Shown here piece by piece: positions 10,631-22,079 of a stretch of 64,000 nt of DNA (the stretch's first letter is position 1; every line of letters starts with the position of its first letter). The position numbers and the translations under genes were made by a program. The DNA comes from Tenrec ecaudatus. Taxonomy: Eukaryota; Chordata; Mammalia; Afrosoricida; Tenrecidae. Below the pieces are notes generated by a model. The model made no database searches and was not told where the DNA came from. It was given only the letters and a program-made list of their open reading frames with translations. The stretch covers positions 32,126,419-32,190,418 of the forward strand of contig NC_134547.1 in NCBI RefSeq assembly GCF_050624435.1, read 5' to 3'.

Positions 10631-10834
10631 GATGAACCATAGTGAAAGTGTCAAGATTATCAAAATACTTTATAAATCCAGTGCATTTTCTAGCTACATC
10701 TCAGCACAATTCTTCAAAGAAAAGGGAAAACGAATCACCACCTCCACATGGAAAGGAAAGAAACTCGGGATAAACCAACCACTATTTTTTTTAAGTAGGA
10801 AGTCTTTCCCTCACAGACTTTAAAACCTATTATA

Positions 10835-11110
10835 TAGCCACATAATCAAATCAGCTTGGTACGGTACCACGATAGACAGGAAGACCAAGAGACTAGAATT
10901 GAGGATGCAGAAACACAACCAAACCCCTGATCTCTGATAAAGGACTGAAGCACATTCAGCAGCGGAAGAGATGGCCTTTTCAATAAACGGTGCTGGAAAA
11001 ACTGGATCTCCACCTGCAAAAGAATGAAAGAGGACCCATACCTCACACCATGTACAAAAACCAACTCAAGATGGACAAAAAAGAAAAAGCAGTTTTCACA
11101 CTAAAAAGAT
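10835..11110 (+). mobile_element. L1 ORF2 3' fragment, sense
   Basis: 'caataaacggtgctggaaaa', 'ctggatctccacctgcaaaa' and 'gacccatacctcacaccatg' are classic L1 ORF2 sequence from the region after the reverse transcriptase domain. Stops interrupt the frame. The fragment has no 3'UTR and is a dead truncated copy. The same stretch recurs at about 28.0 kb. Confidence 0.85.
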
Positions 11111-11507
11111 CAGACTTTGAGGCCAGTCATGCGGCCAGAGTTGGGGCAGGGAGGGGGAAGGGCAATATCCCAGAGAGCTCAGAGGGCCGGAAGGGGAGAA
11201 ATAAAAGCACCGCGCACATGGGGACTTGATGGCCACTGCTACTGATTCGACGAGATGGGCTGGGCCACTACATAGAATATGTGTTTCTTTTTGTTATATT
11301 CAGAAAGAAATAGGAAAAAATAAGTTTATAAATAAATAAATAAGGTGGGGTTTTTTGCTCAAAAAATCTGATTTTATTTTTTTTATTCAGTATAAAATAC
11401 ACAGTATATTTTTTTCTCCAAGCACTTGATCCCTGATAATTTTTAAAATCTAAGAAAGAAATGAAATTGTATCATTATTCGGCTTGCTGTTACCCATTTC
11501 TATCTAG
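11111..11507. other. Spacer with (AAAT)n and a possible SINE tail
   Basis: A GC-richer patch to about 11215, then 'gattcgacgagatgggctgg', which may be a worn AfroSINE tail, then AT-rich sequence with an AAAT run near 11326-11343. No gene is seen. Confidence 0.4.
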
Positions 11508-12005
11508 CCCTTTTCTTTCTTTCTTTCTTTCTTATCATTTTATTGGGGGCTTCTACAAGTCTTCACACAATCCACACATGCATCTATTGTATGTCAAGCA
11601 CATTTGTACATGTGTTGCCCTCATCATTCTCAAAACGTTGCTTTCTATTTAAGCCCTTGGTACCAGCTCCTCATTTTTCCCCTTCCTCCCCACTCCCCTC
11701 TCCCTCATGTACACTTGATAATTTATAAATTCTTATTTTGTCGTATCTTACACTGTCCAATGTCTCCCTTCACCCACTTTTCTGCTGTCTCTCCCCCAGA
11801 GAGGAGATTATATGTAGATTTTATAATCTGTTTCCCTTTTCTACCCCACCTTCCCTCCACCTCCCTGTATCACCACTCTCACCACTGGTCCTGAAGGGAT
11901 CATCTGTCCTGGATTCCCTGTGTTTCCAGTTCCTATCTGTGCCAGTGTACATCCTCTGGTCTAGGCGGATTTTGATTTGTAAGATAGAATTGAGATCATG
12001 ATAGT

Positions 12006-12045
<40 letters not shown>

Positions 12046-12835
12046 CATGCACATGTGTGAAGCATTTAAGAATTAGAGGAAAGTTGTATGTTTTATCATT
12101 GCTACATTGCACCCTGACTGACTCATCTTCTCCCTGCGACCCTTCTGTAAGGTGATGTCCAGTTTCCTACAGATAGGCTATGGGTTCCCAATCTGCACTC
12201 CCCCTCCTTCATAATGGTATGATTTTTTATTCTTTGATGGCTGATACCTGATCACTTCGACACCACATAATCACACAGGCTGGTATATTTCTTCCATGTG
12301 GGCTTTGCTGCTTCTGAGTTAGAGGGCCGCTTATTTATCTTCAAGCCTTTAAGGCCCCAGATGCTATATCTTTTGATAGCCAGGCACCATCAGCTTTCTT
12401 CACCACATTTGCTTATGCACCCATTTGTCTTCAGTGATCGTGTTGGGAAGGTGAGCGTCATGGAATGCCAGTTTAATAGAACAAAGTATTCTTGCATTGA
12501 GGGAGTAGTTGAGTGGAGGCCCAATGTCCATCTGCTACCTTAATACTAAACCTATAAATATATGCACATAGATCTATTTCCCCATCCTCATATATAAATA
12601 TATTTACATATGTACATGCCTGTATTTAGACTTCTATAACTGTCCTTGGCTTCCTAGTTCTTTCCTCTATTTCTTTTTAGTTTCCTCTAGTCCCATTATC
12701 ATACCCAGACTTCATTTGGGTTTCAGTGATGTCTCTCAGTTACATTGCTCTTGATTAAGCCCTACTCGGCCTTCTATACGCTCCTCACCCTTGTCTTTGG
12801 ATCACTTGTTGCTCCCCCATCGCTGGGTTCATCAA
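11508..12835 (-). mobile_element. L1 LINE 3' end, antisense (copy B)
   Basis: Begins with a TTTC microsatellite (11512-11535, the complement of an expanded poly-A tail), then 'atcattttattgggggcttc'. The 'catcattctcaaaac', 'ctgatacctgatcac', 'agccaggcaccatcagcttt' and 'cctataaatatatgcacata' blocks follow uninterrupted, so this is the intact reference for the copy split by the LTR at 3065. A GT repeat (12006-12047) lies inside it. It ends near a CAA-rich run at 12835. No ORF2 is present. Confidence 0.87.
12006..12060. repeat. (GT)n microsatellite inside L1
   Basis: About 16 GT units followed by 'gcgcgcacatgcacatgtg', which prolongs the alternating purine-pyrimidine tract. The other L1 copies lack it, so it expanded after insertion. 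Confidence 0.95.
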
Positions 12836-13819
12836 CAACAACAACAAAACAGGAGAGATGGGTCACAGCCTTAAAATCCTTCCAGACTCCTTATCCCTCA
12901 GATGGAAGTGTTGGCCTGAGCAGCTGCAAACTGAGGAAAAGCAACACTGAAACGGACTTGGATCCTTTAGTGGCAGACAAGTTGGTTTCAAATAAATAGA
13001 AGAAAGAGAGAAGGGCCTGGAAACCCCCCTATTTAAACTCGGCCCCTGCAAAGCCTCTGGACGCAGCTCTATCCGACACGTCTGGGATCAGCCCAACAGC
13101 AACTGCCCTGTGGTGCCCCATGGGAACCCCTCTCCCCTGCCAACGGAGGGTATGCAAGCCCACCACACTAAGGAAGAGCCCTGTCTGGAAATGTAGTGCA
13201 AGGGAGCTAGATTTGCCCAGCTCAGGGAAGGTAATCCAACCTGAAGCCCATTCTCGTTTGCCTTTAACTGCTTGGGGACAATGATTTTGATTCCCTGGAA
13301 TTTCACACCAAAGGCTGATGTCCATCTCCTGGAACCTTCAGGCAAAGATCGGAACATAATCGGTTCAAATGTGCGGACTCTGTTTTTCTCACCCCCGCAT
13401 CCCAAGGCATCACCTGGAGCCCCCACACTCAGGAATTCCAAGGAGAATACTTCCTAGTTAAAGAACCAACCAAGAATGAACCCCATGCTCTGCTCAGAAT
13501 GTGGGTCTTAGAAGCTCTCTTCATGATGCAGAATTTGGGGGCGTTCAGCTGGGTCTTCCCAATGGCTTCTAGGCACAGGTCAGAGGTGCTTATGCTCAGT
13601 ACGAATTGGACTATTAAAAGCAGTCTCCACACACTGAGTTCTTCCTGCCCAGCCTATGGAAAGGCATGCTCAGGGCCTGTGGGAAGAGGTTTATTCTGAC
13701 AGAGCAACATATAAGCGAGGGGCATGCCAGATGTCCTGTGGAGCAAAGGCAAGAGACAGCGTCTCCAGTGGCTGGGGATCAGGACATGAACACGCTGGCT
13801 ATCGACAAAGAGGGTGCAG
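12836..13819. other. Single-copy DNA, no gene recognised
   Basis: Open frames occur on both strands (about 117 codons minus at 13088-13441), with no domain and no flanking splice pattern I trust. No repeat family is recognised. Confidence 0.45.
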
Positions 13820-14032
13820 TTGTTAGGAGCCTGAGCTCTGGTGGAGTCAAGGACTGGCGCAAGCAATTGTCCTTAAGCTTTGAACTTCTCCGCGCCTCCT
13901 CTTCCTTTTCCATGACCAACGCTACACAAGACATTCAGTGGCATCGATAAGATCAAACTCATCCAGGTCAATTTCAAACACGCTGTAAATACAGGTAGCA
14001 ATCATTGCGGTAGCTATTACTTGGCATTTGAT
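13820..14032 (+). mobile_element. MIR-like SINE, sense, diverged
   Basis: The order 'ggcgcaagcaattgtcctta', 'cgcctcctcttccttttcc', 'gataagatcaaactc' and 'ggtagcaatcattgcggtag' follows the second half of the mammal-wide MIR element (rule-like 'cctcagtttcctc..ataatagtacc'). Divergence is high, as expected for MIR. Confidence 0.45.
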
Positions 14033-14064
14033 GGTTAGTCCTGTTTGCTAGGAAAAGCCAGAAG

Positions 14065-14245
14065 GGTCACCATGGAGTCCCTCCCAACATGGTGGCCCCA
14101 TGCCTGCCAGAGTAGAGCTGGGCTCAGCTCAGTCCCACAGTGTCTTTGCCATGCCTGTGATCGTTTGGAAGTAGTCTTTCTTCTGAGGTGCCGCTGCATG
14201 GAGTCAAACTCCCAACCATTCCTAAGACGTGTGGCAGTCCATGAG
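14065..14245 (-). mobile_element. AfroSINE, antisense
   Basis: Antisense tail 'gtcaccatggagtccctccc' at the left, then 'cagagtagagctggg' and 'tggaagtagtctttcttctg', and an antisense B-box region 'gagtcaaactcccaaccatt' at the right. The order matches other antisense copies. Confidence 0.7.
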
Positions 14246-15261
14246 TGAGAACTGATCTGAGAGCTGTGGGCTTGGAGTGTCACATAAATAATCTGTCCCG
14301 GGACCTTTTCCGATGTGGTTTCGTTTGAAACAAAGTACCCAGGACGAAAAGTCTGAACTTCCACATCTCAGGGTTGACCCTTCGGTCACACTTCCTGACC
14401 AATGGTCTCAAGCACCAGCAGCACGGTCCACCGAGCTCAATGCTGGAGCCAGCTCAGAGCACAACATATGTAGTGAAATCCCACTAGACAGAAGGGAAAA
14501 CTGGGCGAGGGGTGAGAGTGAGGAAGGTCCCACTGCTGGGATCATAACCCAAGGCCTTTGTCTGTGAGGTCCACTCACTGAATACCATTGAGAGTCCAGA
14601 ACCAGCAGTAGACCTAGGACGTTCGAGCCATGACCACGTTTTTCACAGAAGCAACCTTTCCTGAAGCCGTGGAGTCAGCTGGGATTTAAATGACCCCCAA
14701 GATAACATCTGCTCCCAGAGGAATGATCTGAAACAATCTAGATGCTGCCTAGAAAAGCTGCCTCTATGCTACAAGTAGATGGCCCCAGAAGATGGGTTTG
14801 GAAAGTACTTCCAGGGAGAAGATCCAGATGGACCAGCGGGTGGAAGAGTTGGGGTGGGCCACACACTGGGACCTTCAGGTACTTCATTCTGCCCCAAGCC
14901 TCAAACACGTCCCAGCCACCAGAGCAGGCATTTCTTCAAGCCAATGCAGCATAGAAATCATCCCAGACCAAGAGGACTTGAGTCTCCAAAGACTTTTCTC
15001 CGGGCGGCTTTGAAGTCGCGGAGAGCTAACAGAGGGCCTGGGTCTAGATAAGTTCAAATGGCTGCTTCGCCAACACAAGACCATCACACAACACTTGATC
15101 ATGCACGTCATGGTGCCACAGTAGGTCAACAAATATTGCTACTGGGGTTCCCGTTCGTACGTGCCTGGGTGTGTTCCAAAAAAGACAGATTCGAAGGTTT
15201 CGGTGATCCGTGGCTGGCTCACGGCAAGGTCTCTCTGTAAAGCACGCGTCTTCGTCTCATC
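14246..15261. other. Single-copy DNA, no gene recognised
   Basis: No repeat family or exon recognised. Several short open frames overlap on both strands around 14740-15130, which argues against real coding. Confidence 0.45.
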
Positions 15262-15482
15262 TGCTGTTGTTGTTGAGTGCCATCATGACCCTGTGCACCC
15301 AGCAGGAAGCACTACCTGGTCCTGCCCATGCTTGAACCATGGCTGCAGCCCCTGTGCCAGCCCCTCTCCTTCAGGGCCGCCCTCTCTCTCTGTGGGCATC
15401 AACTATGCCAAGCGTGATCGCCTTCTCCGGGGACTGGTCTCTCCTGGCAACATGTCCAAAGGATGTGAGGCACAGCCTCCTC
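15262..15482 (-). mobile_element. RTE (BovB-like) LINE 3' end, antisense
   Basis: Starts at 'tgctgttgttgttgagtgcc', the complement of the RTE tail, and continues with 'acctggtcctgcccatgctt', 'caactatgccaagcgtgatc' and 'ctggcaacatgtccaaagga'. These correspond to the C-terminal end of the RTE ORF read backwards. The same blocks occur at 26.6 kb and, in sense, at 46.5 kb. Only about 220 bp of the LINE remain. Confidence 0.75.
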
Positions 15483-16017
15483 TGGGTGCCTTCCAAACAG
15501 TGGGGTCTGTGGGGTCAGGCGAAGTCAAGGCACAGTGGCCAGCCCAGAGAGTTCGGATGGCGGTTCTCAGGGGTACCAAACGGGTATGTCACCATGGTCA
15601 TAGGAGGATATTAGGAAGAATTTTTTGAGAAAATTGAAAACCTCTTGGTGATAAAAGGGCCAAGAAGAAGGCAGTGATTTCGTTTTCTATTTTCCATCAA
15701 ACCACCACCTGCTCATTCTTTGAGGGTACTGAGGATGGCCCTCCAAGGATTTACCTTCCCACCCTACATCTTCACCCCTGAGACTTATCTTTACTCAGAA
15801 AACATTGGAAAGGGTTGATGGAAGATGTCTTGATGTGTCCCAAATTGGAGAACGCAGAAGTCTTTGGAGAAGGGTCCGAGAGATGGACACCCCTTTGCAC
15901 CAGGGTGCAGGCCTGAAGCCCCAGTTGGAGGCTCAGTGGAGAAACAGTAGCTTCACATTGGAAAAGTTTTGTTAAATGAAGGATCCGGTAACTTTGCAGC
16001 AATAGTTTTTGACCACT
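15483..16017. other. Single-copy DNA, no gene recognised
   Basis: No repeat family, exon or notable composition was found. Confidence 0.45.
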
Positions 16018-16058
16018 CGTGTGTGCGTCTGTGTGTGTGTGTGTGTGTGTGTGTGTCT
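16018..16058. repeat. (GT)n microsatellite
   Basis: About 17 GT units with one early 'gcgtct' interruption. Confidence 0.95.
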
Positions 16059-16784
16059 ACAAAGAAATATCTGAACAAATAGGTTCCCATAAAAGGAGCC
16101 TCTATGGGAGAGCTTGTATATAGAAACATGTTTGCCTATTGATTGTGATGATATTATTGGAGATGAGCTCTGTGAAAAGAGGGGGCCTGTAAATACACCA
16201 AGCAGCCCACGACCGTGCAGCAATTTATTAAGATTACATATTTTAAGTGAAAATTAGAATTCTATTTCAATGGTACTCAAAAATAATGTATCAAATATGA
16301 GTGAAAATAGCCAGGCTTATTTTTGTTCTTGGCACTGTAACCTCAAGGCACACATGCAAGCAGCAGTGACAGATCAGCCATCAGGAGGGAGCCTGCTGGA
16401 GCTGCTCCCGGCTTCTCGGCCGGGATCCACGTTCTCCGGACTGTGGCCTGCACAGAGCTCAGGGCACAGCTGACCTACAGGCAGGAGGTCCGGGCTCCGT
16501 GGCCAGTTGCTAGTTTGGGTGGCTGACCCAAATGCTCTGGGTGGGCCTCACAGCCCCCTGTGGACTGGGTGCTCTTGTGCCCACCTCACCTAGACAGCAA
16601 GCCCACGGCAAAGACATGGAGCCAGAGACAGCACAGGAGGGTTGGAGCAAGGCGCTCCACTTTACACTTCACCTGCCTTCTAGGTCCCCCTCTTCAGCGT
16701 CCATGTTTCTCTGTAAACTGAAGCCAAAGCCCCCCTGCCACTGAGCTGAGGCAGCTAGCTCGGGTTTCAGGGCAGTTCACTTTC
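16059..16784. other. Single-copy DNA, no gene recognised
   Basis: AT-rich with TAATAATA-type motifs to about 16340, then GC-richer. No coding signal or repeat family was seen. Confidence 0.45.
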
Positions 16785-16895
16785 ACCCAGCAGGCAGCCT
16801 CATCGTGCTCTTTCAGTGCGGTTGCTGAGTTTGAACCATCAACCTGGCAGTTAGCAGTCCATCACCTAGCCCAAAGCACCTCCGGGACCTTCTGA
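16785..16895 (-). mobile_element. AfroSINE head half, antisense
   Basis: 'gttgctgagtttgaaccatc' is the antisense B-box region, followed by 'cctggcagttagcagtcc' and 'cctagcccaaagcacc'. The 3' half of the SINE has been lost or is unrecognisable. Confidence 0.6.
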
Positions 16896-17099
16896 CCTCT
16901 TGAATGCATTTCACTGCATCCTGAATCATCAGCGAGATTGCACTCCCTTCCAGCTTGAGCAAACGAGCTCACGGAGGGGCACCTTGGCTGATGGCCTGTG
17001 GGTGATGGGGACTGAGGTGAAAAGTCAGTACATGGGATGGGGGGCAGGAGTGGCTAGGAACCTGGTCCCTGCTTTAAATGTTACATTGTATGTCTCCAC

Positions 17100-17289
17100 A
17101 TGCCGTATTAGGGACTGCACACAAACACGCTGGCAATCACACACACGCACATACTCACTCATTATCACAGGCATCACAATCCCTCCTTGACTTGTACAAT
17201 CACACTCAGTAACACGCACACATACGCTATCCCACGCAATAAGCACACTCACACACTCCTCTACAGATGCACGCTCAGTTGCACACTCA

Positions 17290-17333
<44 letters not shown>

Positions 17334-17375
17334 CTCTCTCTCTCTCTCTCTCTCTCGCACACGCGTGCTCACATT
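17100..17375. repeat. CA-rich tract with compound (CA)n(CT)n
   Basis: From 17110 on the sequence is littered with short CACA runs and culminates in a pure CA block (about 17297-17331) joined to a pure CT block (about 17331-17356) and 'cgcacacgcgtg'. It reads open on both strands as low-complexity protein, which is an artefact of the repeat. Confidence 0.95.
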
Positions 17376-19265
17376 CTGTGTCATACAAATAGACTGAAAA
17401 TGGGGTCTCTGGGTGGTGCCAGCACCCTCAGCTGCTGCCTAAAGGTGGCAAGTGCCAGTTCACCCAGAGTTGCCACAGAAGAAAGTCCTGGTGATCCCTT
17501 TGGAAACTCAGCTACAGAAAGTGCGAGGGCACACTCAACTCTATTCTGACATGGCGGGGCGCCCCGAGATGGGACTGCCAGGGTAGCAGCAGCTCGCCTA
17601 GAGCGGCTCCTGGCTGGGTAGAAGTACATTAGAGCCTAGGCGCCCCAGTACTTTGGATTCCCACGCTGGCCCTGCCATCTGCGCAGGACCCTGGGCCCGG
17701 CCCCTGCATGCACGTGCTGGGCCTGACCCTGCCTGAGGGGCCCAGGCTTCATCCCAGGCCTCCCTCCGACTAGACTAGGCAGGGAAGCTCACCACTGAAT
17801 CTCTTCCCTTTGGGAGAGGAAGAACACGTGGGCTCCAGTCAAAAGTGTCCTCCGGTGAGAAATACTGCTGCGTGACAGGAGCTGAGCGCGGCAGAAGCAG
17901 CCCTTTCTCGGCCACCAGGGCTGCACTCCACACGCTGGGCTATTGTGCATAAGAAATGACCCAGCCCACGGGATGCCTCTGGTGGCTCCGGCATGTTGTG
18001 ATAAAATGTAAATGCCCGGTAAAGGTCACCGTAAAGTGATCATTACCACGGTGGAGCTCTGACCAATTTGCCATTCGAGAGCATCATCAATGACTCAGCC
18101 CATTCACAGGCCTCTTAAACACACAGCCTGGGGCACCCCCACACTGCTCCGGCCCGGCAGCAGCGCAAGGCATGCCTGTCTGCACCTGCCCGTGTGTGCC
18201 CCTCCTGGGCATTCCAGGAGAGGAAGGCAGAACAGGAGATGCTCCCATCACCCGCCCCGTGGCCCTCTGCCTCTGGGAAAGCCTGCCAGCTCTGTGCTCA
18301 GCCTCCCCACCCCACCCCCAGTCTCCCCAGCCCCTTACTGGGAGGCCATGCACCCTGAGCAGGACATGCTCACCCTCCCTAAATGAAGGGACAGGGAGGG
18401 CACCAACATTTGTTACTTAGGGAAGCGGCAAGTCTCCTACCCATGACACTCCACCTCACGGTCAGGAAGGCACCTACTCTGTGTCTAGCCAAGGGCAGTC
18501 ACTGTCCCAACGACCAATAGGGCCCTCGAGCACCAAGTATCTCCCAAAGACCCAGCCTCACATCAATGAACCCCCTTCTCCTGCTGGCCTCCCCCCATCA
18601 TCTCCACATACTGCCCCCATGTACTTCCTCCACCTATAGTTCCCCGGCAATATGACCGACGAGGGGGTGCGAGCAGCCGTCCCTTACCAACCCTCCTTGC
18701 ACACCCAAGCAGGACAGCAGCCTGCGCTGGCATCAACCCTGTCCCATCCCGCTGCTCTCTAAAGATGGCACCTGACAAGCCAATATGCCCACCCCTCCTA
18801 CCCAGAAGAGCCCTCCGGAGAGCGCTAGCAGGGACCACCTGGGAGAGAGACACTGTGGGCTGGAAGGGAGCAGGGCAGGGCAGTGAGGGAGCTTCCTGGC
18901 GACAGTAGTGGTGGAGTTGAGCCGTGAGGATGAGCAGCATTTTGGCGAGAGATCCGAGAGCACTCCAGAAGGAGGGAACAGAGGCAGGGCCTGCCCTGGG
19001 AGAGGTCTCCAGAGAACAGCGGGAGAAACATCCGGCGAGATAACCAAGAACCAGGGTCTCCTCACACTAGGCTCCCCAGCAGCCTTGGGGAGCGGACACT
19101 GGTCAGTCAGCTCCTTCCACAAATGCTTGCAGAGTGGCACCGGGGCCCAGCGGAGCCCCTGAAGAAGCAGGGACAGAGCTCCTATTCTGGAGGCAGAATC
19201 CTGATATTCTGACGGCCCTGATTAAGGTGGCAGGAGTTTGGTTGTAAATGTCTCGCCTTCTATGC
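17376..19265. other. GC-rich single-copy DNA, no gene recognised
   Basis: About 1.9 kb of GC-rich sequence. Open frames up to 135 codons occur on both strands (for example 18733-19140 minus and 18090-18386 plus). They overlap each other, are rich in P, S, G and R, and contain no domain I recognise. CpGs are scattered rather than clustered. An unrecognised exon cannot be excluded. Confidence 0.4.
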
Positions 19266-19267
19266 AG

Positions 19268-19515
19268 GAATCTTCAGCTGGATCCCCAGTCAATGGACCT
19301 CACACACAACCACCGCCCATCCGTCAGGGCGGCTCACACATGGCTGTGATGTTTAACAGGTGTCTGCATCAGAGCTCCAAAATGGAAAACAGACACTAAA
19401 GGAAGGCCTGGTGATCGTCTGGCAAACATCAGTCAGTGAAAACCTTGCAGAGCGATGGTCCTATCCCAGCATGCATAGGGCTGCCATGAGTTGCCATCAG
19501 CTTACTGGCAGGCAG
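19268..19515 (+). mobile_element. RTE-derived internally deleted element, sense
   Basis: The left part ('ggatccccagtcaatggacc', 'cacacatggctgtgatgttt', 'ggaaggcctggtgatcgtct') resembles the 5' region of the afrotherian RTE LINE. It passes directly into 'gcatagggctgccatgagtt', the 3' tail shared by RTE and AfroSINE. The whole ORF is absent, which suggests a short nonautonomous derivative rather than a truncated LINE. Confidence 0.55.
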
Positions 19516-19731
19516 TAAGCTGGACACTTCTCTGTCCTGCTGTGGCCCAGCCCTCCCCTCAACAGTGACTCCCAGTCTGCCGGCCATGAGGATCCCAGGG
19601 ACACACCCCACAGTGAGAGCTAGAAGCTGACACTCAATCAGGAACCTAGCCCCGAGTGCTGACTCAGTTGTTGCTAACCTGAGGAAGCCCCCACCCTGCC
19701 CCACCTCAGTTTCCCTGTTGATCATCGAAGT

Positions 19732-20223
19732 CAGTGGTTCTCAGCCTTCCTCATGCCACGACCCTTTCATACAGTTCCTCATGTTGTGGGGACCCCCAAC
19801 CATAAAATTATTTTCGTTACTACTTCATCACTGTAATTTTGCTACTGTTAGGAATCGTCATGTAAGTATCTGATATGCAGGATGTATTTTCATTGTTACA
19901 AATTGGACATAATTAAAGCATAGTGATGAATCACAAAACAATATGTCATTATATATTGTGAAATATCTATCTCTAATTACAAATAAATGAAATTTTGTCT
20001 TGAAGCATAGTATAGCATGGGTAGCAGTCTTCACGCGGAGAACTTGTATGTGGGCCTATGTGCATGTGGTGGATCTACCTGGAGACACATAGAGGAGCGG
20101 TGTCTTGGTTCCTAAGGCCATCTGAAACATGTGTTTTCTAATGATCTAATGGTCTTAGGCGACCCCTGTGAAAGGGCTATTCAACCCCCAAGGAGGTCAT
20201 GACCCACAGGTTGAGAACCACTG
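19732..20223 (-). mobile_element. SPIN hAT DNA transposon, nonautonomous, 492 bp
   Basis: Terminal inverted repeats are CAGTGGTTCTCAGCCTT at the left and GGTTGAGAACCACTG at the right. The internal body ('aggatgtattttcattgtta', 'catagtgatgaatcacaaaa', 'gtcttaggcgacccctgtga') matches SPIN as I know it. The flanks ATCGAAGT (19724-19731) and ATCTAAGT (20224-20231) agree at 7 of 8 positions, giving the 8-bp target duplication of hAT elements. No transposase frame is present, so it moved in trans. SPIN is a horizontally transferred family known from tenrec, bushbaby, murine rodents, vesper bats, opossum, anole and frog. Orientation is relative to the end reading 'ttctcaacctgtgggtcg'. Confidence 0.92.
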
Positions 20224-20363
20224 ATCTAAGTCTTCAAGAGATTATAAGAACATACTGTCTCTACATCCATGATTTCACAAATTTATAGACAACTTCTCAC
20301 CTTTCTCTCCACTTGACACATCTGATTGTTCACAGAGCTTAGTTTCCTTCCAAGGCCAAGACC

Positions 20364-20471
20364 AGCTTAGTCAAAGGTCTTCTAAAAAACTAGCAAGACT
20401 ATCTTAGTCAAAGGACTTCTAAAAAACTAGCAAGACTAGCTTAGTCAAAGGTCTTCTAAAACTAGCAGACT
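20364..20471. repeat. Minisatellite, three copies of a 37-bp unit
   Basis: Copies at 20364-20400, 20401-20437 and 20438-20471 (the last with small deletions, 34 bp). The unit core is CTTAGTCAAAGGTCTTCT followed by AAAAAACTAGCAAGACT. The copies are nearly identical, so the expansion is fairly recent. Confidence 0.95.
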
Positions 20472-21796
20472 AACCTAGGCTCCTTCTCCACTCTCCTTTC
20501 TGAGGCTAGCATTGGGATCCCACAAATAGAATTGCTTACTGGTCCAACCATGATGTACAGACCTGTCGAAAAGCTTCAGAGACACAGCAAGCAGACAAAA
20601 CTCCCTTCTCCTGGAGATCGTTTGGGTGGCCAGACATGTTTCCGTTGTGCCATCTCACCAGGCCAACACCTCACTTGACATCCTCCTGTGAGGATCCGTC
20701 CAAAATAGCAAAGCCCAATGAGGCCAAGTAGATAGTGAGGCAAAAAGAACTTACATGGCATACTAGCTATCCTGGAGCTAGAACAATAGCTACACTAGTT
20801 CCAAACTCATCTCCCACTTGACCTAGCTCCTAGTCACCTGCTGAACCCCTGGCGGCCTCACGTAGAATCAAAGGAGCCACCCCCAGGCAGGCAGGTGTGC
20901 TGGGTGACACCGTGTCTACAGGATTTCTGGGCATTCTGCAAGGCGGTCCTCCAAAAGCCTCTGGCACTCAAAGCTGGGTTGTGCTCTTCTCTCCCACTCT
21001 TGGGCTATGAGTTAGCTGGAAGGACCGAAGGATGGCAGGGTGGAGGGAGAGCAGCTGGCCGGTCCCCACAATGCGATGGCCAGGCGTATCACCAGCGCTT
21101 GCAAGCCTGCTCTCAGATGTCAGGTGGAGTCCGTTTTCACATCTCCCCAGCGACAAACCCACCCCAGTGTTCACCCCGAGGCACTCACAGCCCACTCTGA
21201 AGAAGGATCACAGAGGGCTCTCTGTCTGCGTGAAAGGCTCCTGAGCCTCCAGGCATCCAGCCCCACAGCACTGGGGTGCTCTTGTTGAGACACCCCACGG
21301 TGTTGGGGGGCATCTACTTTTAATGGTCCAGTCACAAGTGCTCCTCCCACGAGGGGTTGGCTGTCATCTCCACACCTTGTCTCCCCTCTGTCTATCTGTC
21401 TGTCTGTTTCCGGTTCTGAATGAAATATTCTGATTTTTCTAAAGGTTTCCACATATAGCCAAGTATTCGTATGCTTTAGAAGATTTGAAGAATTCTTTTA
21501 AAGTTTTTTCTTAGTAATGCAGCTAAACGTGGGGCTTTATGTGAAGGTGGGATGAGGCAGAAGGCACAAATTTTCAATGCTTTCTCTCTGCCACCCAACT
21601 GCTCTCCCCAGGGATCAAGGAAGTGTTTACAGATGGCCCGCAGACAAGGGCACCAGAGGAAAGCTGAGCTCGCCCTGTAGTGGAGGCACTTAGTCCACGT
21701 TCAAATCGCTAGACATGGGAGGGGCTGTTTAACCAGGATGTGGTAGCTGGGAACAAGCAGTGAGTACAACTTCAGAGATTTTGACATGATGAAGTA

Positions 21797-21797
<1 letters not shown>
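20472..21797. other. Single-copy DNA, no gene recognised
   Basis: No repeat family identified. A TCTG-rich run lies near 21390-21408. Open frames around 20970-21450 overlap on both strands and show no domain. Confidence 0.4.

Positions 21798-21840
<43 letters not shown>
21798..21840. repeat. (AC)n microsatellite
   Basis: About 20 uninterrupted AC units. Confidence 0.97.
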
Positions 21841-21989
21841 CTTAGGTCCCCGAGGCTCACAACTGGGAAGGACTTTAAAGAACAGTGTACTGGCTCTCAT
21901 TCCAATGCCCATCGTGAGCCTATGGCTGAGAGATCGCACATCAGTGTTCCCAAGACCATCCATCTTCACATGGACATAGACAACCTCTT

Positions 21990-22078
21990 TCTCCTAAGGA
22001 ATGGCTGTTGAGTTTGAACCACCTACCTGGCAGGTAGCAGCCCAACGTTGACGCCACTGCACACCAACCGAGGAGCCT
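21990..22078 (-). mobile_element. AfroSINE head fragment, antisense
   Basis: 'ggctgttgagtttgaaccac', 'ggcaggtagcagcccaacgt' and the terminal 'aaccgaggagcc' are the antisense B-box region and head. The tail half is missing. Confidence 0.65.
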
Positions 22079-22079
22079 T

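Noticed and set aside
17025..17549. Open frames on both strands of about 120 codons
   Set aside because: They are translations of the CA/CT microsatellite.
20346..20475. CRISPR-like repeat array
   Set aside because: Units are directly tandem with no spacers, there are only three, and the genome is mammalian.
20520..20770. A CFRC motif on the plus strand reminiscent of a retroviral zinc knuckle
   Set aside because: Only the first half of the pattern is present, the spacing is wrong without a frameshift, and no other viral domain lies nearby.
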